Shown here: positions 57,267 through 64,000 of the stretch, piece after piece | Layout of the letters: each line of letters opens with the position of its first letter | Position numbering within the stretch: position 1 is the stretch's first letter | Assembly: GCF_019880385.1 (NCBI RefSeq) | Contig: NZ_CP082273.1 | Location: forward strand, 372,001-436,000 | DNA length: 64,000 nucleotides | Direction of reading: 5' to 3' | From: Nocardioides coralli | GTDB lineage: Bacteria > Actinomycetota > Actinomycetes > Propionibacteriales > Nocardioidaceae | The notes under the pieces: generated by a model | Databases searched by the model: none | Seen by the model: the letters and a program-made list of their open reading frames with translations, nothing else | What the model was told of the DNA's origin: nothing | Program-made: the position numbers and the translations under genes

Positions 57267-58258
57267 CCAACCCCGAGCGCGACCCGGACGAGATGGTCCT
57301 CGACCCGTGCGAGGTGACCCGGCAGGTCGAGGTGCTGCCGCCGCGCGAGGTGCCGCTCGGGGGGCCGCGTGCCATGCGCGTACGCCGGACGCTGCCGCAG
57401 CGGCACCGCTCCCTGATCGGGGCCTGGTGCTTCGTCGACCACTACGGGCCCGACCACGTCAGCGAGACCGGCGGCATGAAGGTCGCCCCCCACCCCCACA
57501 CCGGCCTGCAGACCGTGAGCTGGCTGTTCACCGGGGAGGTCGAGCACACCGACAGCGCCGGACACCACGCCATGGTGCGGCCCGGCGAGCTCAACCTGAT
57601 GACCGCCGGCCGCGGCATCAGCCACTCCGAGGTCTCCACCGGGGCCACCGAGGTGCTCCACGGCGTCCAGCTCTGGGTCGCCCTGCCCGACAGCGCCCGG
57701 TTCGTGGACCCCGGCTTCGAGCACCACGCCCCCGAGGCGGTGTCGGGGGAGGGCTGGCAGGCGCGGGTCTTCCTCGGCTCACTGCTCGGCGACACCTCGC
57801 CGGTCACCACCCACAGCGCGCTGCTGGGGGCCGAGCTGCTCCTGGAGGCCGGCACCACCCTCGAGGTCGACCTCGACCCGGACTTCGAGCACGGCGTGCT
57901 CGTCGACGCCGGCGTGGTGGTCGTGGCCGGTCAGGAGACCAAGCAGAACGAGCTCGCCTACCTCGCTCCCGGTGAGCGGTCGGTGCGGCTGTCGGTCGGA
58001 GCGGAGCCGGCGCGGCTGCTGCTGCTCGGCGGCATCCCGTTCGGCGAGTCGATCGTCATGTGGTGGAACTTCGTCGGCCGCAGCCACGAGGAGATCGTCG
58101 GCTACCGACGTGAGTGGCAGGAGCAGATCACCCGCGACGGCCACGTGGTCGATGACAGCCGCACGGTGGCCGACGGCCGGTTCGGCGTCGTCGACGACGA
58201 GCTCGCGCCGATCCCGGCTCCCGAGCTGCCCAACGCGCGCCTCAAGCAGCGTCGATGA
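57263..58258 (+). CDS. Pirin-family protein
   Basis: 331 residues, bicupin. The N-terminal pirin domain has GAWCFVDHYGPDHV, the metal-binding APHPHTGLQTVSWLFTGEVEHTDSAGH and GRGISHSE, and HGVQLWVALP. The C-terminal pirin domain contains GGIPFGESIVMWWNFVGRSHEEI. Bacterial pirins are iron-binding; some show quercetinase activity or bind partner enzymes. GGAGG precedes the ATG. It is coupled to the molybdoenzyme and tag genes by ATGA overlaps. Confidence 0.9.
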   Translation: MTNPERDPDEMVLDPCEVTRQVEVLPPREVPLGGPRAMRVRRTLPQRHRSLIGAWCFVDHYGPDHVSETGGMKVAPHPHTGLQTVSWLFTGEVEHTDSAGHHAMVRPGELNLMTAGRGISHSEVSTGATEVLHGVQLWVALPDSARFVDPGFEHHAPEAVSGEGWQARVFLGSLLGDTSPVTTHSALLGAELLLEAGTTLEVDLDPDFEHGVLVDAGVVVVAGQETKQNELAYLAPGERSVRLSVGAEPARLLLLGGIPFGESIVMWWNFVGRSHEEIVGYRREWQEQITRDGHVVDDSRTVADGRFGVVDDELAPIPAPELPNARLKQRR

Positions 58259-58860
58259 CGGGACCCGTCGTCGGCGAGGACGGCCTCGCCCGCTGTCCCT
58301 GGGCCGCCGGCGACCCCGTCAACCGGGCCTACCACGACACCGAGTGGGGCCGGCCCATCAGCGGCGAGGCCGCCTGGTTCGAGCGACTCAGTCTCGAGGC
58401 GTTCCAGTCGGGGCTGTCGTGGCTGACCATCCTCAACAAGCGTGACAACTTCCGGGCGGCGTTCGCGGGCTTCGACGCCGACGCCGTGGCGGCGTACGAC
58501 GACGCCGACCGCCAGCGGCTGCTCGCCGATGCCGGGATCGTCCGCAACCGGCTCAAGGTGGACGCCACCATCAGCAACGCCCGGGCGGTGGTGGTCCTGC
58601 GCGACGCCGGCGGGCTGGAATCGTTCATCCACGGGTTCCGTCCCGCTGAGCAGCCGCGTCCCACCACGGCCGACGAGGTCGCGAGCACCTCACCGGAGTC
58701 GGTGGCGCTGTCCAAGGCCCTCAAGAAGCAGGGCTTCGTCTTCGTCGGCCCCACCACGATGTACGCACTGATGCAGGCCACGGGCCTGGTCGACGACCAC
58801 CTCCTGGGCTGCCACCGACGTGGCGGGGGTTCAGCTCCTCATCGTCAGGTCGTCCAGTAG
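58255..58860 (+). CDS. tag: DNA-3-methyladenine glycosylase I
   Basis: 201 residues. Base-excision repair glycosylase removing 3-methyladenine. Tag family motifs: RCPWAAGDPVNRAYHDTEWGRPI (zinc ligands Cys and His), FERLSLEAFQSGLSWLTILNKRDNFRAAFAGFD, ALKKQGFVFVGPTTMYALMQATGLVDDHLLGCHR (remaining zinc ligands His and Cys). ATGA overlap with pirin. Its last 30 bases overlap the end of the convergent secreted-protein gene. Confidence 0.94.
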   Translation: MTGPVVGEDGLARCPWAAGDPVNRAYHDTEWGRPISGEAAWFERLSLEAFQSGLSWLTILNKRDNFRAAFAGFDADAVAAYDDADRQRLLADAGIVRNRLKVDATISNARAVVVLRDAGGLESFIHGFRPAEQPRPTTADEVASTSPESVALSKALKKQGFVFVGPTTMYALMQATGLVDDHLLGCHRRGGGSAPHRQVVQ

Positions 58861-59415
58861 CCACACTCCATCGGGCTCGCTCGTCGCAGCGATGCGGACC
58901 GTGTCGAAGCCTCGGGAGCTCTTCACCTGGAGCTGGACCCATGCAGCGGTGCTCGTCGCGACGGTCGCCGTTCGGACGGTTCGGCCGTTGCGCTTCCCCA
59001 CCAGTCGGAAGGCGGCGTCACCGAGGGCGCCGCCACCCTGCGACACCCAGACCGTGACGCTCTTCTGTCGCCGCGGCAACGTGATCGTCTCCGGCCCCAC
59101 GGGGCGACCGTCGTTCGCCGTCCGCGCCTCGTCGTTGAAGGCCAGGAACCGGTCACCCGTGCGGGCATCCACGCCGAAGCTGCCGCACTCATCGAGTACT
59201 GCGCCGCCGTCCCGGGCAGCAGGGCCGCGGAACTTGGCTGCGGCATAGCGGTCGCGTAGTGGCTTGGTGGCCGAGAAGGAGCACTCTCGCGGCACGTCCT
59301 CGAAGCTGATGTAGGTGATGCCCGCACCGTGCGCCGGCGAGGATCCGGTGACGGTCACCACCACGGCAGTGAGCAGTGACATGACGCTGGCAGAAGCGAT
59401 CCACGGTCTGTTCAT
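58831..59415 (-). CDS. Secreted protein of unknown function
   Basis: 194 residues. A Sec signal peptide (MNRPWIASASVMSLLTAVVV, cleavage near SSPAHGA) is followed by a compact beta-rich domain: ITYISFEDVPRECSF, LDECGSFGVDARTGDRFLAFND, RRQKSVTVWVSQGGGALGDAAF, FDTVRIAATSEPDGVWLLDDLTM. Two cysteines may form a disulfide. The pattern, ending in a DxxWLLDDL-like strand, resembles extracellular beta-sandwich modules, but I cannot name the family. GGAG precedes the ATG. Confidence 0.7.
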   Translation of the reverse strand: MNRPWIASASVMSLLTAVVVTVTGSSPAHGAGITYISFEDVPRECSFSATKPLRDRYAAAKFRGPAARDGGAVLDECGSFGVDARTGDRFLAFNDEARTANDGRPVGPETITLPRRQKSVTVWVSQGGGALGDAAFRLVGKRNGRTVRTATVATSTAAWVQLQVKSSRGFDTVRIAATSEPDGVWLLDDLTMRS

Positions 59416-59515
59416 GACGTCTCCTGTCTGCCCGCAGGGCCCGACGCCTGTGGCGGAACCAGACAAGACGATCGAGGGCCCTGGGGCAAGGCCCATTCGG
59501 GTCATGACCGGTCGG

Positions 59516-59527
59516 TAACCTCGCGCC
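59516..59527 (+). promoter_or_regulatory. -10 element of the leaderless amidase transcript
   Basis: TAACCT, six bases, then the ATG at 59528. Confidence 0.55.
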
Positions 59528-60931
59528 ATGACTCGCGTCCATGCCTTCACCGACGACGCCCTGGGCGAGCACGACGCGGTGGGACTGACCCACGAGCTGC
59601 GCCGGGGGCGGGTGGGGATCCCCGAGGTGGTCGAGGCGGCGATCGCCCGGGTCGAGGCGGTCAACGACCAGCTCAACGCGGTGGCGTACGCCGACTTCGA
59701 CGGCGCCCGGCGCCGCGCGGCCGACCCCCACGGCGGCTTCTTCGCCGGCGTGCCGACGTTCGTGAAGGACAACGTCGACGTGGCGGGCATGCCCAGCCAG
59801 CACGGCACCGACGCCTGGCAGCCGCGTCCGCGCCCGCGCGACGGCGACTTCGCCCGGATGTACCTCGCGACGGGTCTGCTGCCGCTCGGCAAGACGCAGC
59901 TCTCCGAGTTCGGGTTCAGCGCCAGCGCCGAGCACGCGCGGCTGGGTCCGGTCCGGTGCCCCTGGGACCTGGAGCACACGGCGGGCGCCTCCTCCTCCGG
60001 GTCCGCGGCACTCGTCGCGGCCGGTGCGGTCCCGATCGCCCACGCCAACGACGGCGGTGGCTCGATCCGGATCCCCGCCTCGGTCAACGGCCTGGTGGGC
60101 CTCAAGCCCACCCGGGGCCGCCTCCCGCAGGACCGGATCATGCGCGAGATGCCCGTGCGGATCATCAGCGACGGCGTCCTGACCCGCAGTGTGCGGGACA
60201 CGGCGGCCTTTCTGCGTGAGGCCGAGCGGATCTGGCACAACCTGCGGCTCCCCCCGGTCGGCGACGTACGCCGCCCCAGCTCGGCGCGGCTGCGGATCGC
60301 CGTGGTGACGGAGGGCATCGGCAAGGCCGCGTCGTCGGAGGTCACCGACCTCACCTGGCAGACCGCCAAGCTGCTCGAGCAGCTCGGCCACGACGTCCGC
60401 GGCATCGAGACCCCGGTGCCCTCGACGCTGCGCGACGACTTCCTCCTCTACTGGTCGATGCTCGCCTGGGCGATGGTGCGCTCGGGCCGCCGGACCTTCG
60501 GGCGGACCTGGGACCCCGGGCAGCTGGACAACCTGACCCAGGGCCTGGCCGAGCACACCGCCCGCAACCTGCACCGGCTGCCGATCGCGATCGCCCGGCT
60601 CAAGCGGGCGCCGCACTGGTCACGGCGCTTCTACCGCGACCACGACGTGGTGCTGACCCCGACGCTGGCGACCCAGACGCCGGAGATCGGGCACCTGTCG
60701 CCGACGCGCGACTACGACACGATCCTCGACCGGCTGCTCGACTGGGTGGCGTTCACGCCGCTGCAGAACGTCACCGGCGACCCTGCCATCAGCCTGCCGC
60801 TCGCCACCACCTCGGCCGGGCTGCCCCAGGGGATGATGCTGAGCGCCGGCGCCGGCCGCGAGGCGACGCTCCTCGAGCTGGCCTACCAGCTGGAGCAGGC
60901 CGCGCCCTGGGCGAGGATCACCGACGGCTGA
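59528..60931 (+). CDS. Amidase-signature-family hydrolase
   Basis: 467 residues. The Ser-cisSer-Lys triad is visible: Lys80 in PTFVKDNVDV, cis-Ser155 in AGASSSGSAA and nucleophile Ser179 in DGGGSIRIPAS. The family covers amidases, GatA and carbamoyl hydrolases. There is no gatB/gatC nearby and the sequence is of the stand-alone type, so a general amidase is the best call; substrate unknown. Confidence 0.9.
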   Translation: MTRVHAFTDDALGEHDAVGLTHELRRGRVGIPEVVEAAIARVEAVNDQLNAVAYADFDGARRRAADPHGGFFAGVPTFVKDNVDVAGMPSQHGTDAWQPRPRPRDGDFARMYLATGLLPLGKTQLSEFGFSASAEHARLGPVRCPWDLEHTAGASSSGSAALVAAGAVPIAHANDGGGSIRIPASVNGLVGLKPTRGRLPQDRIMREMPVRIISDGVLTRSVRDTAAFLREAERIWHNLRLPPVGDVRRPSSARLRIAVVTEGIGKAASSEVTDLTWQTAKLLEQLGHDVRGIETPVPSTLRDDFLLYWSMLAWAMVRSGRRTFGRTWDPGQLDNLTQGLAEHTARNLHRLPIAIARLKRAPHWSRRFYRDHDVVLTPTLATQTPEIGHLSPTRDYDTILDRLLDWVAFTPLQNVTGDPAISLPLATTSAGLPQGMMLSAGAGREATLLELAYQLEQAAPWARITDG

Positions 60932-60958
60932 GTCTCGCCGGCCCGCCCGCTCACGGCG

Positions 60959-61762
60959 TCAGCGCCGTGACACGAGCAGCGCCTGGTTGGACCGGGCCAC
61001 GAGCCCCCGCGGGTCGTGCACCGTCGCGGACGCCAGACCCAGGCTGCCGCCGGCGAGGACGGTCTCCGCGTCGAGCAGCAGCCACTCGTCCTCCGGTTCG
61101 CGGACCACGTGGACCGTGAGCTCGGTGTTGAGGAATCCCCAGGTGCGCGGGTCGAGGACCGCACTCGCGCCGGAGGCCGAGTCGGCACACGCGAGCAGCC
61201 GCTGCACGGGGGAGGTCGGTTGGTCGGCGAACAGATCCGGCGCCCGCATCCACACCACTCCCGGTCCTGGTTCCTCCACCGCGCCCTCGACCCAGCGCCA
61301 CTCCACGGCGTCGAGGTAGCCGCCCGACCAGCCCTCCGGGCGGGGGTGGTGCCGACCATCCGCGGGTGCGGTGGCCGGTGGTCTGCCCGGGGTGGCCGGG
61401 CCGTCGGTCGGCACCCGGGGGAAGAGCCACGCCCGGGCGTGCGCGACAGACCGGGCCGCCTGCTCGTCGTAGAGCTCGGCCGCCACCAGCTGCACCCGGC
61501 GGCCCTTGCGCTCGATGCGCGCGCTGACCGACAGGGGGGCGACCGGCACCGGTCCCAGCAGCTCCATCGTGAACCGCCCCACGACGCCGTCCGCGACCCC
61601 CTCCACCGCCCACGCGAGCAGGGCCGCGGGAGGCCCACCGTGCTGGGTCTGCGAACCCCAGGGGGAGGCCGTCGACGGCAGCGGTTCCACGCGCGCGCGA
61701 CCCTCTCCGAAAGCGTCGATCAGGCGGTAGAAAGTGGTGTCCGGAGCCGATTTTTCGAACAT
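60959..61762 (-). CDS. Acyl-CoA thioesterase-like (double hotdog) protein
   Basis: 267 residues with two hotdog folds. The N-terminal half has SPWGSQTQHGGPPAALLAWAVE, VGRFTMELLGPVPVAPLSVSARIERKGRRVQLVAAEL. The C-terminal half has WGFLNTELTVHVVREPEDEWLLLDAETVLAGGSLGLASATVHD, ending RSNQALLVSRR, typical of the TesB-like 4HBT_3 family in actinobacteria. Substrate unknown. It is divergent from the tRNA-Thr/tRNA-Met/rpmG cluster. Confidence 0.85.
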   Translation of the reverse strand: MFEKSAPDTTFYRLIDAFGEGRARVEPLPSTASPWGSQTQHGGPPAALLAWAVEGVADGVVGRFTMELLGPVPVAPLSVSARIERKGRRVQLVAAELYDEQAARSVAHARAWLFPRVPTDGPATPGRPPATAPADGRHHPRPEGWSGGYLDAVEWRWVEGAVEEPGPGVVWMRAPDLFADQPTSPVQRLLACADSASGASAVLDPRTWGFLNTELTVHVVREPEDEWLLLDAETVLAGGSLGLASATVHDPRGLVARSNQALLVSRR

Positions 61763-61792
61763 GTCCCTCCGTGTGTACAGTTCTCCGTCGTT

Positions 61793-61865
61793 GCCCCTTT
61801 AGCTCAGTCGGCAGAGCGTCTCCATGGTAAGGAGAAGGTCTACGGTTCGATTCCGTAAAGGGGCT
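61793..61865 (+). tRNA. tRNA-Thr (GGT)
   Basis: 73 bases. Acceptor GCCCCTT pairs with AAGGGGC, discriminator T at 61865. D-loop AGCTCAGTCGGCAGAGC, anticodon GGT at 61826-61828, T-arm TACGGTTCGATTCCGTA. CCA is not encoded. Confidence 0.97.
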
Positions 61866-61878
61866 CTGGGTTGGGGTA

Positions 61879-61898
61879 CCGGCGCCCACAGGTGCCGG
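61879..61898 (+). other. Hairpin between tRNA-Thr and tRNA-Met
   Basis: CCGGCGCC and GGTGCCGG pair over 8 bp (one G-U) around a CACA loop. It may guide processing of the joint precursor. Confidence 0.4.
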
Positions 61899-61914
61899 AC
61901 CACTCCGTCCCGGT

Positions 61915-61988
61915 GGCGGGGTAGCTCAGGTGGTTAGAGCACACGGCTCATAATCGTGGTGTCGCGGGTTCGAGTCCCGCCCCCGCTA
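61915..61988 (+). tRNA. tRNA-Met (CAT), elongator type
   Basis: 74 bases. Acceptor GGCGGGG pairs with CCCCGCT (first pair G-U), discriminator A at 61988. Anticodon CAT at 61949-61951 in loop CTCATAA; T-arm GCGGGTTCGAGTCCCGC. The anticodon stem lacks the three G-C pairs of initiator tRNA, so it is the elongator. CCA is not encoded. Confidence 0.95.
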
Positions 61989-62042
61989 CTCAGACAGCAG
62001 TACGCCGCAGAACACAGCAGCACCAGACCCGAAGGACTTCCC

Positions 62043-62213
62043 GTGGCCAGCAAGAGCTCCGACGTTCGCCCCAAGATCACGCTCGCCTGCCAGGAGTGCA
62101 AGGAGCGCAACTACATCACCAAGAAGAACCGGCGCAACGATCCCGACCGGATCGAGCTGTCGAAGTTCTGCCCGCGCTGCCGCACGCACACGGTCCACAA
62201 GGAGACCCGCTGA
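62043..62213 (+). CDS. rpmG: 50S ribosomal protein L33, zinc-ribbon form
   Basis: 56 residues, full length. Two CxxC pairs (ACQECK and FCPRCR) make it the zinc-binding version, as opposed to the cysteine-free paralogue used in zinc shortage. Core [26 protein letters not shown] is typical. GTG start; GAAGGA lies 6 bases upstream. Probably co-transcribed with the tRNA-Met 54 bases before it. Confidence 0.97.
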   Translation: MASKSSDVRPKITLACQECKERNYITKKNRRNDPDRIELSKFCPRCRTHTVHKETR

Positions 62214-62274
62214 CGCGGACCCAGACTCACGCCGACGGGCGGTCACCCCAGCGGGGTGGCCGCCCGTCGCGCAC

Positions 62275-62287
62275 TAGGGTGGAGAAC
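62275..62287 (+). promoter_or_regulatory. -10 element ahead of the dehydratase/murB operon
   Basis: TAGGGT followed by seven bases and the ATG at 62288. GGAG is 3 bases from the ATG, so a leaderless start is likely. Confidence 0.45.
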
Positions 62288-62689
62288 ATGCCAGTGGACC
62301 AGTCCCTCGTCGGCCGCAGCTTCCCGCCGACCGCCCCGCGCGAGGTCACCGAGGACCACGTGCGTGCCTTCGCCGAGGCCACCGGCGGCAGCTACGACGG
62401 CGGGCCGGCCCCGGCGACGTACCCGATCGTGCTGGCCTTCGACGCCATGAACGCCTTCCTCGCCGCCGAGGGCATCGACCTGTTCCGGATCGTCCACGGC
62501 GAGCAGAAGTTCTCCTACCGCCGACCGGTGGTCCCCGGCGACGAGCTCACCGCGACCCTGACCGTCGCCAGCCTGCGCCAGATCGGCGGTGCCGACATCG
62601 TCGGCACCAGCAGCGAGATCACCGACGCCGACGGCGAGCTGGTCTGCACCGCCCACGCCACGCTGGTCCACCGGGGTGAGCAGTCGTGA
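62288..62689 (+). CDS. MaoC-like (3R)-hydroxyacyl dehydratase, HadA-type subunit
   Basis: 133 residues, FAS1-like dehydratase N-terminal hotdog domain: VDQSLVGRSFPPTAPREVTEDHVRAFAEATG, then YPIVLAFDAMNAFL and VHGEQKFSYRRPVVPGDELTATLTV. It lacks the catalytic Asp-His pair, as HadA subunits do, and should pair with the next gene product. Such pairs dehydrate 3-hydroxyacyl intermediates; the carrier (ACP or CoA) is not clear here. Confidence 0.88.
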   Translation: MPVDQSLVGRSFPPTAPREVTEDHVRAFAEATGGSYDGGPAPATYPIVLAFDAMNAFLAAEGIDLFRIVHGEQKFSYRRPVVPGDELTATLTVASLRQIGGADIVGTSSEITDADGELVCTAHATLVHRGEQS

Positions 62690-63075
62690 ACCCGGGGGAG
62701 AGCCTCGAGCCGCGCGAGTTCGTCGTCACGCGCACCGACCTGGTCCGGTACGCCGAGACCAGCGGCGACCACAACCCGATCCATCAGGACGAGTCGGTGG
62801 CGCACTCCGTCGGCCTGCCCGGCGTGATCGCCCACGGGATGTACACCCTGGCCCTCGCCGCGCGCGCCGTGGCTGAGTGGACCGACGGGGCGGAGGTCGT
62901 AGACCTCGGCTGCAAGTTCACCAACCCCGTGGTGGTCCCGGGTGAGCACGGCGCCCACGTCAGCGTCGGCGGCACGGTGAAGTCGGTCGAGGACGGGCTG
63001 GTGACCATCGCCCTCGAGGTGACCTGCGAGGGACAGAAGGTGCTCGGGATGCCGAGGGCCGTGGTCCGTGGCTGA
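62686..63075 (+). CDS. MaoC-family dehydratase, HadB-type catalytic subunit
   Basis: 129 residues. Hydratase-2 motif YAETSGDHNPIHQDESVAHSVGLPGVIAHGMYTLALAARA holds the catalytic Asp and His. C-terminal part VPGEHGAHVSVGGTVKSVEDGLVTIALEVTCEGQKVLG completes the hotdog. GTG start overlaps the HadA-type stop (GTGA), as expected for an obligate heterodimer. Its stop overlaps the start of murB by 8 bases. Confidence 0.91.
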   Translation: MNPGESLEPREFVVTRTDLVRYAETSGDHNPIHQDESVAHSVGLPGVIAHGMYTLALAARAVAEWTDGAEVVDLGCKFTNPVVVPGEHGAHVSVGGTVKSVEDGLVTIALEVTCEGQKVLGMPRAVVRG

Positions 63076-64000
63076 GCAGCTCCGCGACCACACGACGTTG
63101 CGGCTGGGCGGTCCGGCGCGCCACTGGGTCGAGGCCACCACCGAGGACCAGCTGGTCGACGCCGTGCGCCAGGCCGACGAGGCCGACGAGCCCGTGCTGG
63201 TGCTCGCCGGGGGCAGCAACGTCGTCGTGGCCGACGACGGGTTCCCCGGCACCGTCGTGCTGGTGGCCACGCGCGGGGTCGTGGCCGACCGCGATCCTGG
63301 CGACGACCCGTCGTGCTCGGGGGTGACGGTGACCGTCGCCGCGGGGGAGGACTGGGACGCCTTCGTGGCGCTCGCGGTCGAGCGCGGCTGGACCGGCATC
63401 GAGGCGCTCTCGGGGATCCCGGGCTCCGTCGGGGCGACCCCCATCCAGAACGTCGGCGCCTACGGCCAGGAAGTGTCGCAGACCATCGCCCGGGTCCGGG
63501 TCTGGGACCGGGTGCTGCAGGGCGTCCGCAGCTTCGCCGCCGCCGACTGCGACTTCGGCTACCGGCACAGCCGGTTCAAGGCCGACCCCGGTCGCCACGT
63601 GGTCCTCGACGTCACCTTCCAGTTCCGGGAGGGGACGCTGGGTGCGCCGGTGCGGTACGCCGAGCTGGCGCGCGCCCTCGGCGTGGAGCTGGGGGAGCGG
63701 GCCCCGCTGGTCGACGTCCGGGAGGCGGTGCTCGGGCTCCGTCGCGGCAAGGGCATGGTGCTCGACGCCGGTGACCACGACACGTGGAGCGCCGGCTCGT
63801 TCTTCACCAACCCCGTGGTCGAGCCGTCCCGGGTGCCCGCGGGGGCGCCCACGTGGCCGGTGGCCGACGGTCGGGTGAAGACCAGCGCCGCGTGGCTGAT
63901 CGAGCACGCGGGCTTCGAGAAGGGCTACGAGCTCGAGCCGGGCGCGCCGGCATCCCTCTCGTCCAAGCACACCCTGGCGCTGACCAACCGCGGCTCGGCC
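63068..64000 (+). CDS. murB: UDP-N-acetylenolpyruvoylglucosamine reductase MurB (3' end cut by window)
   Basis: At least 311 residues, open to the window edge. FAD-dependent enzyme making UDP-N-acetylmuramate for peptidoglycan. HTTLRLGGPARHWVEATTEDQLVDAV opens the family; FAD-binding LAGGSNVVVADDGFPG, IEALSGIPGSVGATPIQNVGAYGQEV, FGYRHSRFK (catalytic Tyr/Arg region) and GSFFTNPVV (catalytic Ser) follow. The substrate-loop placement is type I. The C-terminal catalytic glutamate lies beyond the window. GTG at 63068 overlaps the dehydratase gene. Confidence 0.95.
   Translation, partial: MAEQLRDHTTLRLGGPARHWVEATTEDQLVDAVRQADEADEPVLVLAGGSNVVVADDGFPGTVVLVATRGVVADRDPGDDPSCSGVTVTVAAGEDWDAFVALAVERGWTGIEALSGIPGSVGATPIQNVGAYGQEVSQTIARVRVWDRVLQGVRSFAAADCDFGYRHSRFKADPGRHVVLDVTFQFREGTLGAPVRYAELARALGVELGERAPLVDVREAVLGLRRGKGMVLDAGDHDTWSAGSFFTNPVVEPSRVPAGAPTWPVADGRVKTSAAWLIEHAGFEKGYELEPGAPASLSSKHTLALTNRGSA

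Noticed and set aside
61754..61764. CGAACATG near the thioesterase start as a second LexA box
   Set aside because: Only one half-site; the other half reads TCCCTCC, not GTTCG.

Overview
The window is a gene-dense stretch of a high-GC actinobacterial chromosome. GTG starts are common, ATGA/GTGA stop-start overlaps are pervasive, and many genes look leaderless. The gene set (14-gene nuo operon next to menaquinone genes, KorAB, an IdeR-type iron box, a Gram-positive LexA box, two-gene hydroxyacyl dehydratase upstream of murB) points to the order Propionibacteriales, most likely a Nocardioides-like organism. That placement is inference from style and content; no rRNA is present.

Layout. 1-4726 (minus): a dipeptide/oligopeptide ABC importer, dppA-B-C-D plus the first codons of dppF. 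4920-10300: a metallo-beta-lactamase-fold hydrolase, isochorismate synthase menF, a secreted LVIVD-repeat protein, a DUF305 lipoprotein and an L,D-transpeptidase. 10415-27830 (plus): menG, then nuoA-N behind one promoter with a textbook Rex operator, ending in a polyprenyl diphosphate synthase. menF, menG and the prenyl synthase supply menaquinone and complex I reduces it, so this is a respiratory block. 27847-31823 (minus): rarD and the 2-oxoglutarate:ferredoxin oxidoreductase korAB. 32007-38576: a hemerythrin-like protein, then a tripartite tricarboxylate transporter (tctCBA) coupled to a universal stress protein, divergent from a CitA/CitB-type two-component system. 38636-42899: small genes, tRNA-Tyr, a Rieske plus b561-like membrane module with a 37-residue membrane miniprotein, and an iron-linked pair (dps and a DUF2470 protein), each with an IdeR/DtxR-like box. 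42953-52109: a phosphodiesterase and an MFS transporter on interlocked divergent promoters, fumarylacetoacetase coupled to a conserved unknown gene, an ArsR/AHSA1 pair with an 18-bp perfect palindrome, and a heterodimeric ABC exporter whose two ATPase halves are complementarily defective. 52353-60931: a DUF222/HNH gene under a perfect LexA box, homogentisate dioxygenase, an FdhF/YdeP-type molybdoenzyme with pirin and tag, a secreted unknown and an amidase. 60959-64000: a thioesterase, tRNA-Thr, tRNA-Met, rpmG, two MaoC-type dehydratase subunits and murB, cut by the window edge.

I see no insertion sequence, prophage, integrase, CRISPR array, restriction system or biosynthetic gene cluster. The most useful observations are regulatory (Rex, LexA and IdeR-like sites, an ArsR operator, interlocked promoters, and a repeated -10/N6/start-codon architecture marking leaderless genes) and a few uncharacterised modules: the Rieske/b561 mini-operon, the unknown gene fused by overlap to fahA, and the half-dead ABC exporter. 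No gap longer than 300 bases lacks a gene; the largest, 52110-52352 (243 bases), holds the LexA-controlled promoter.
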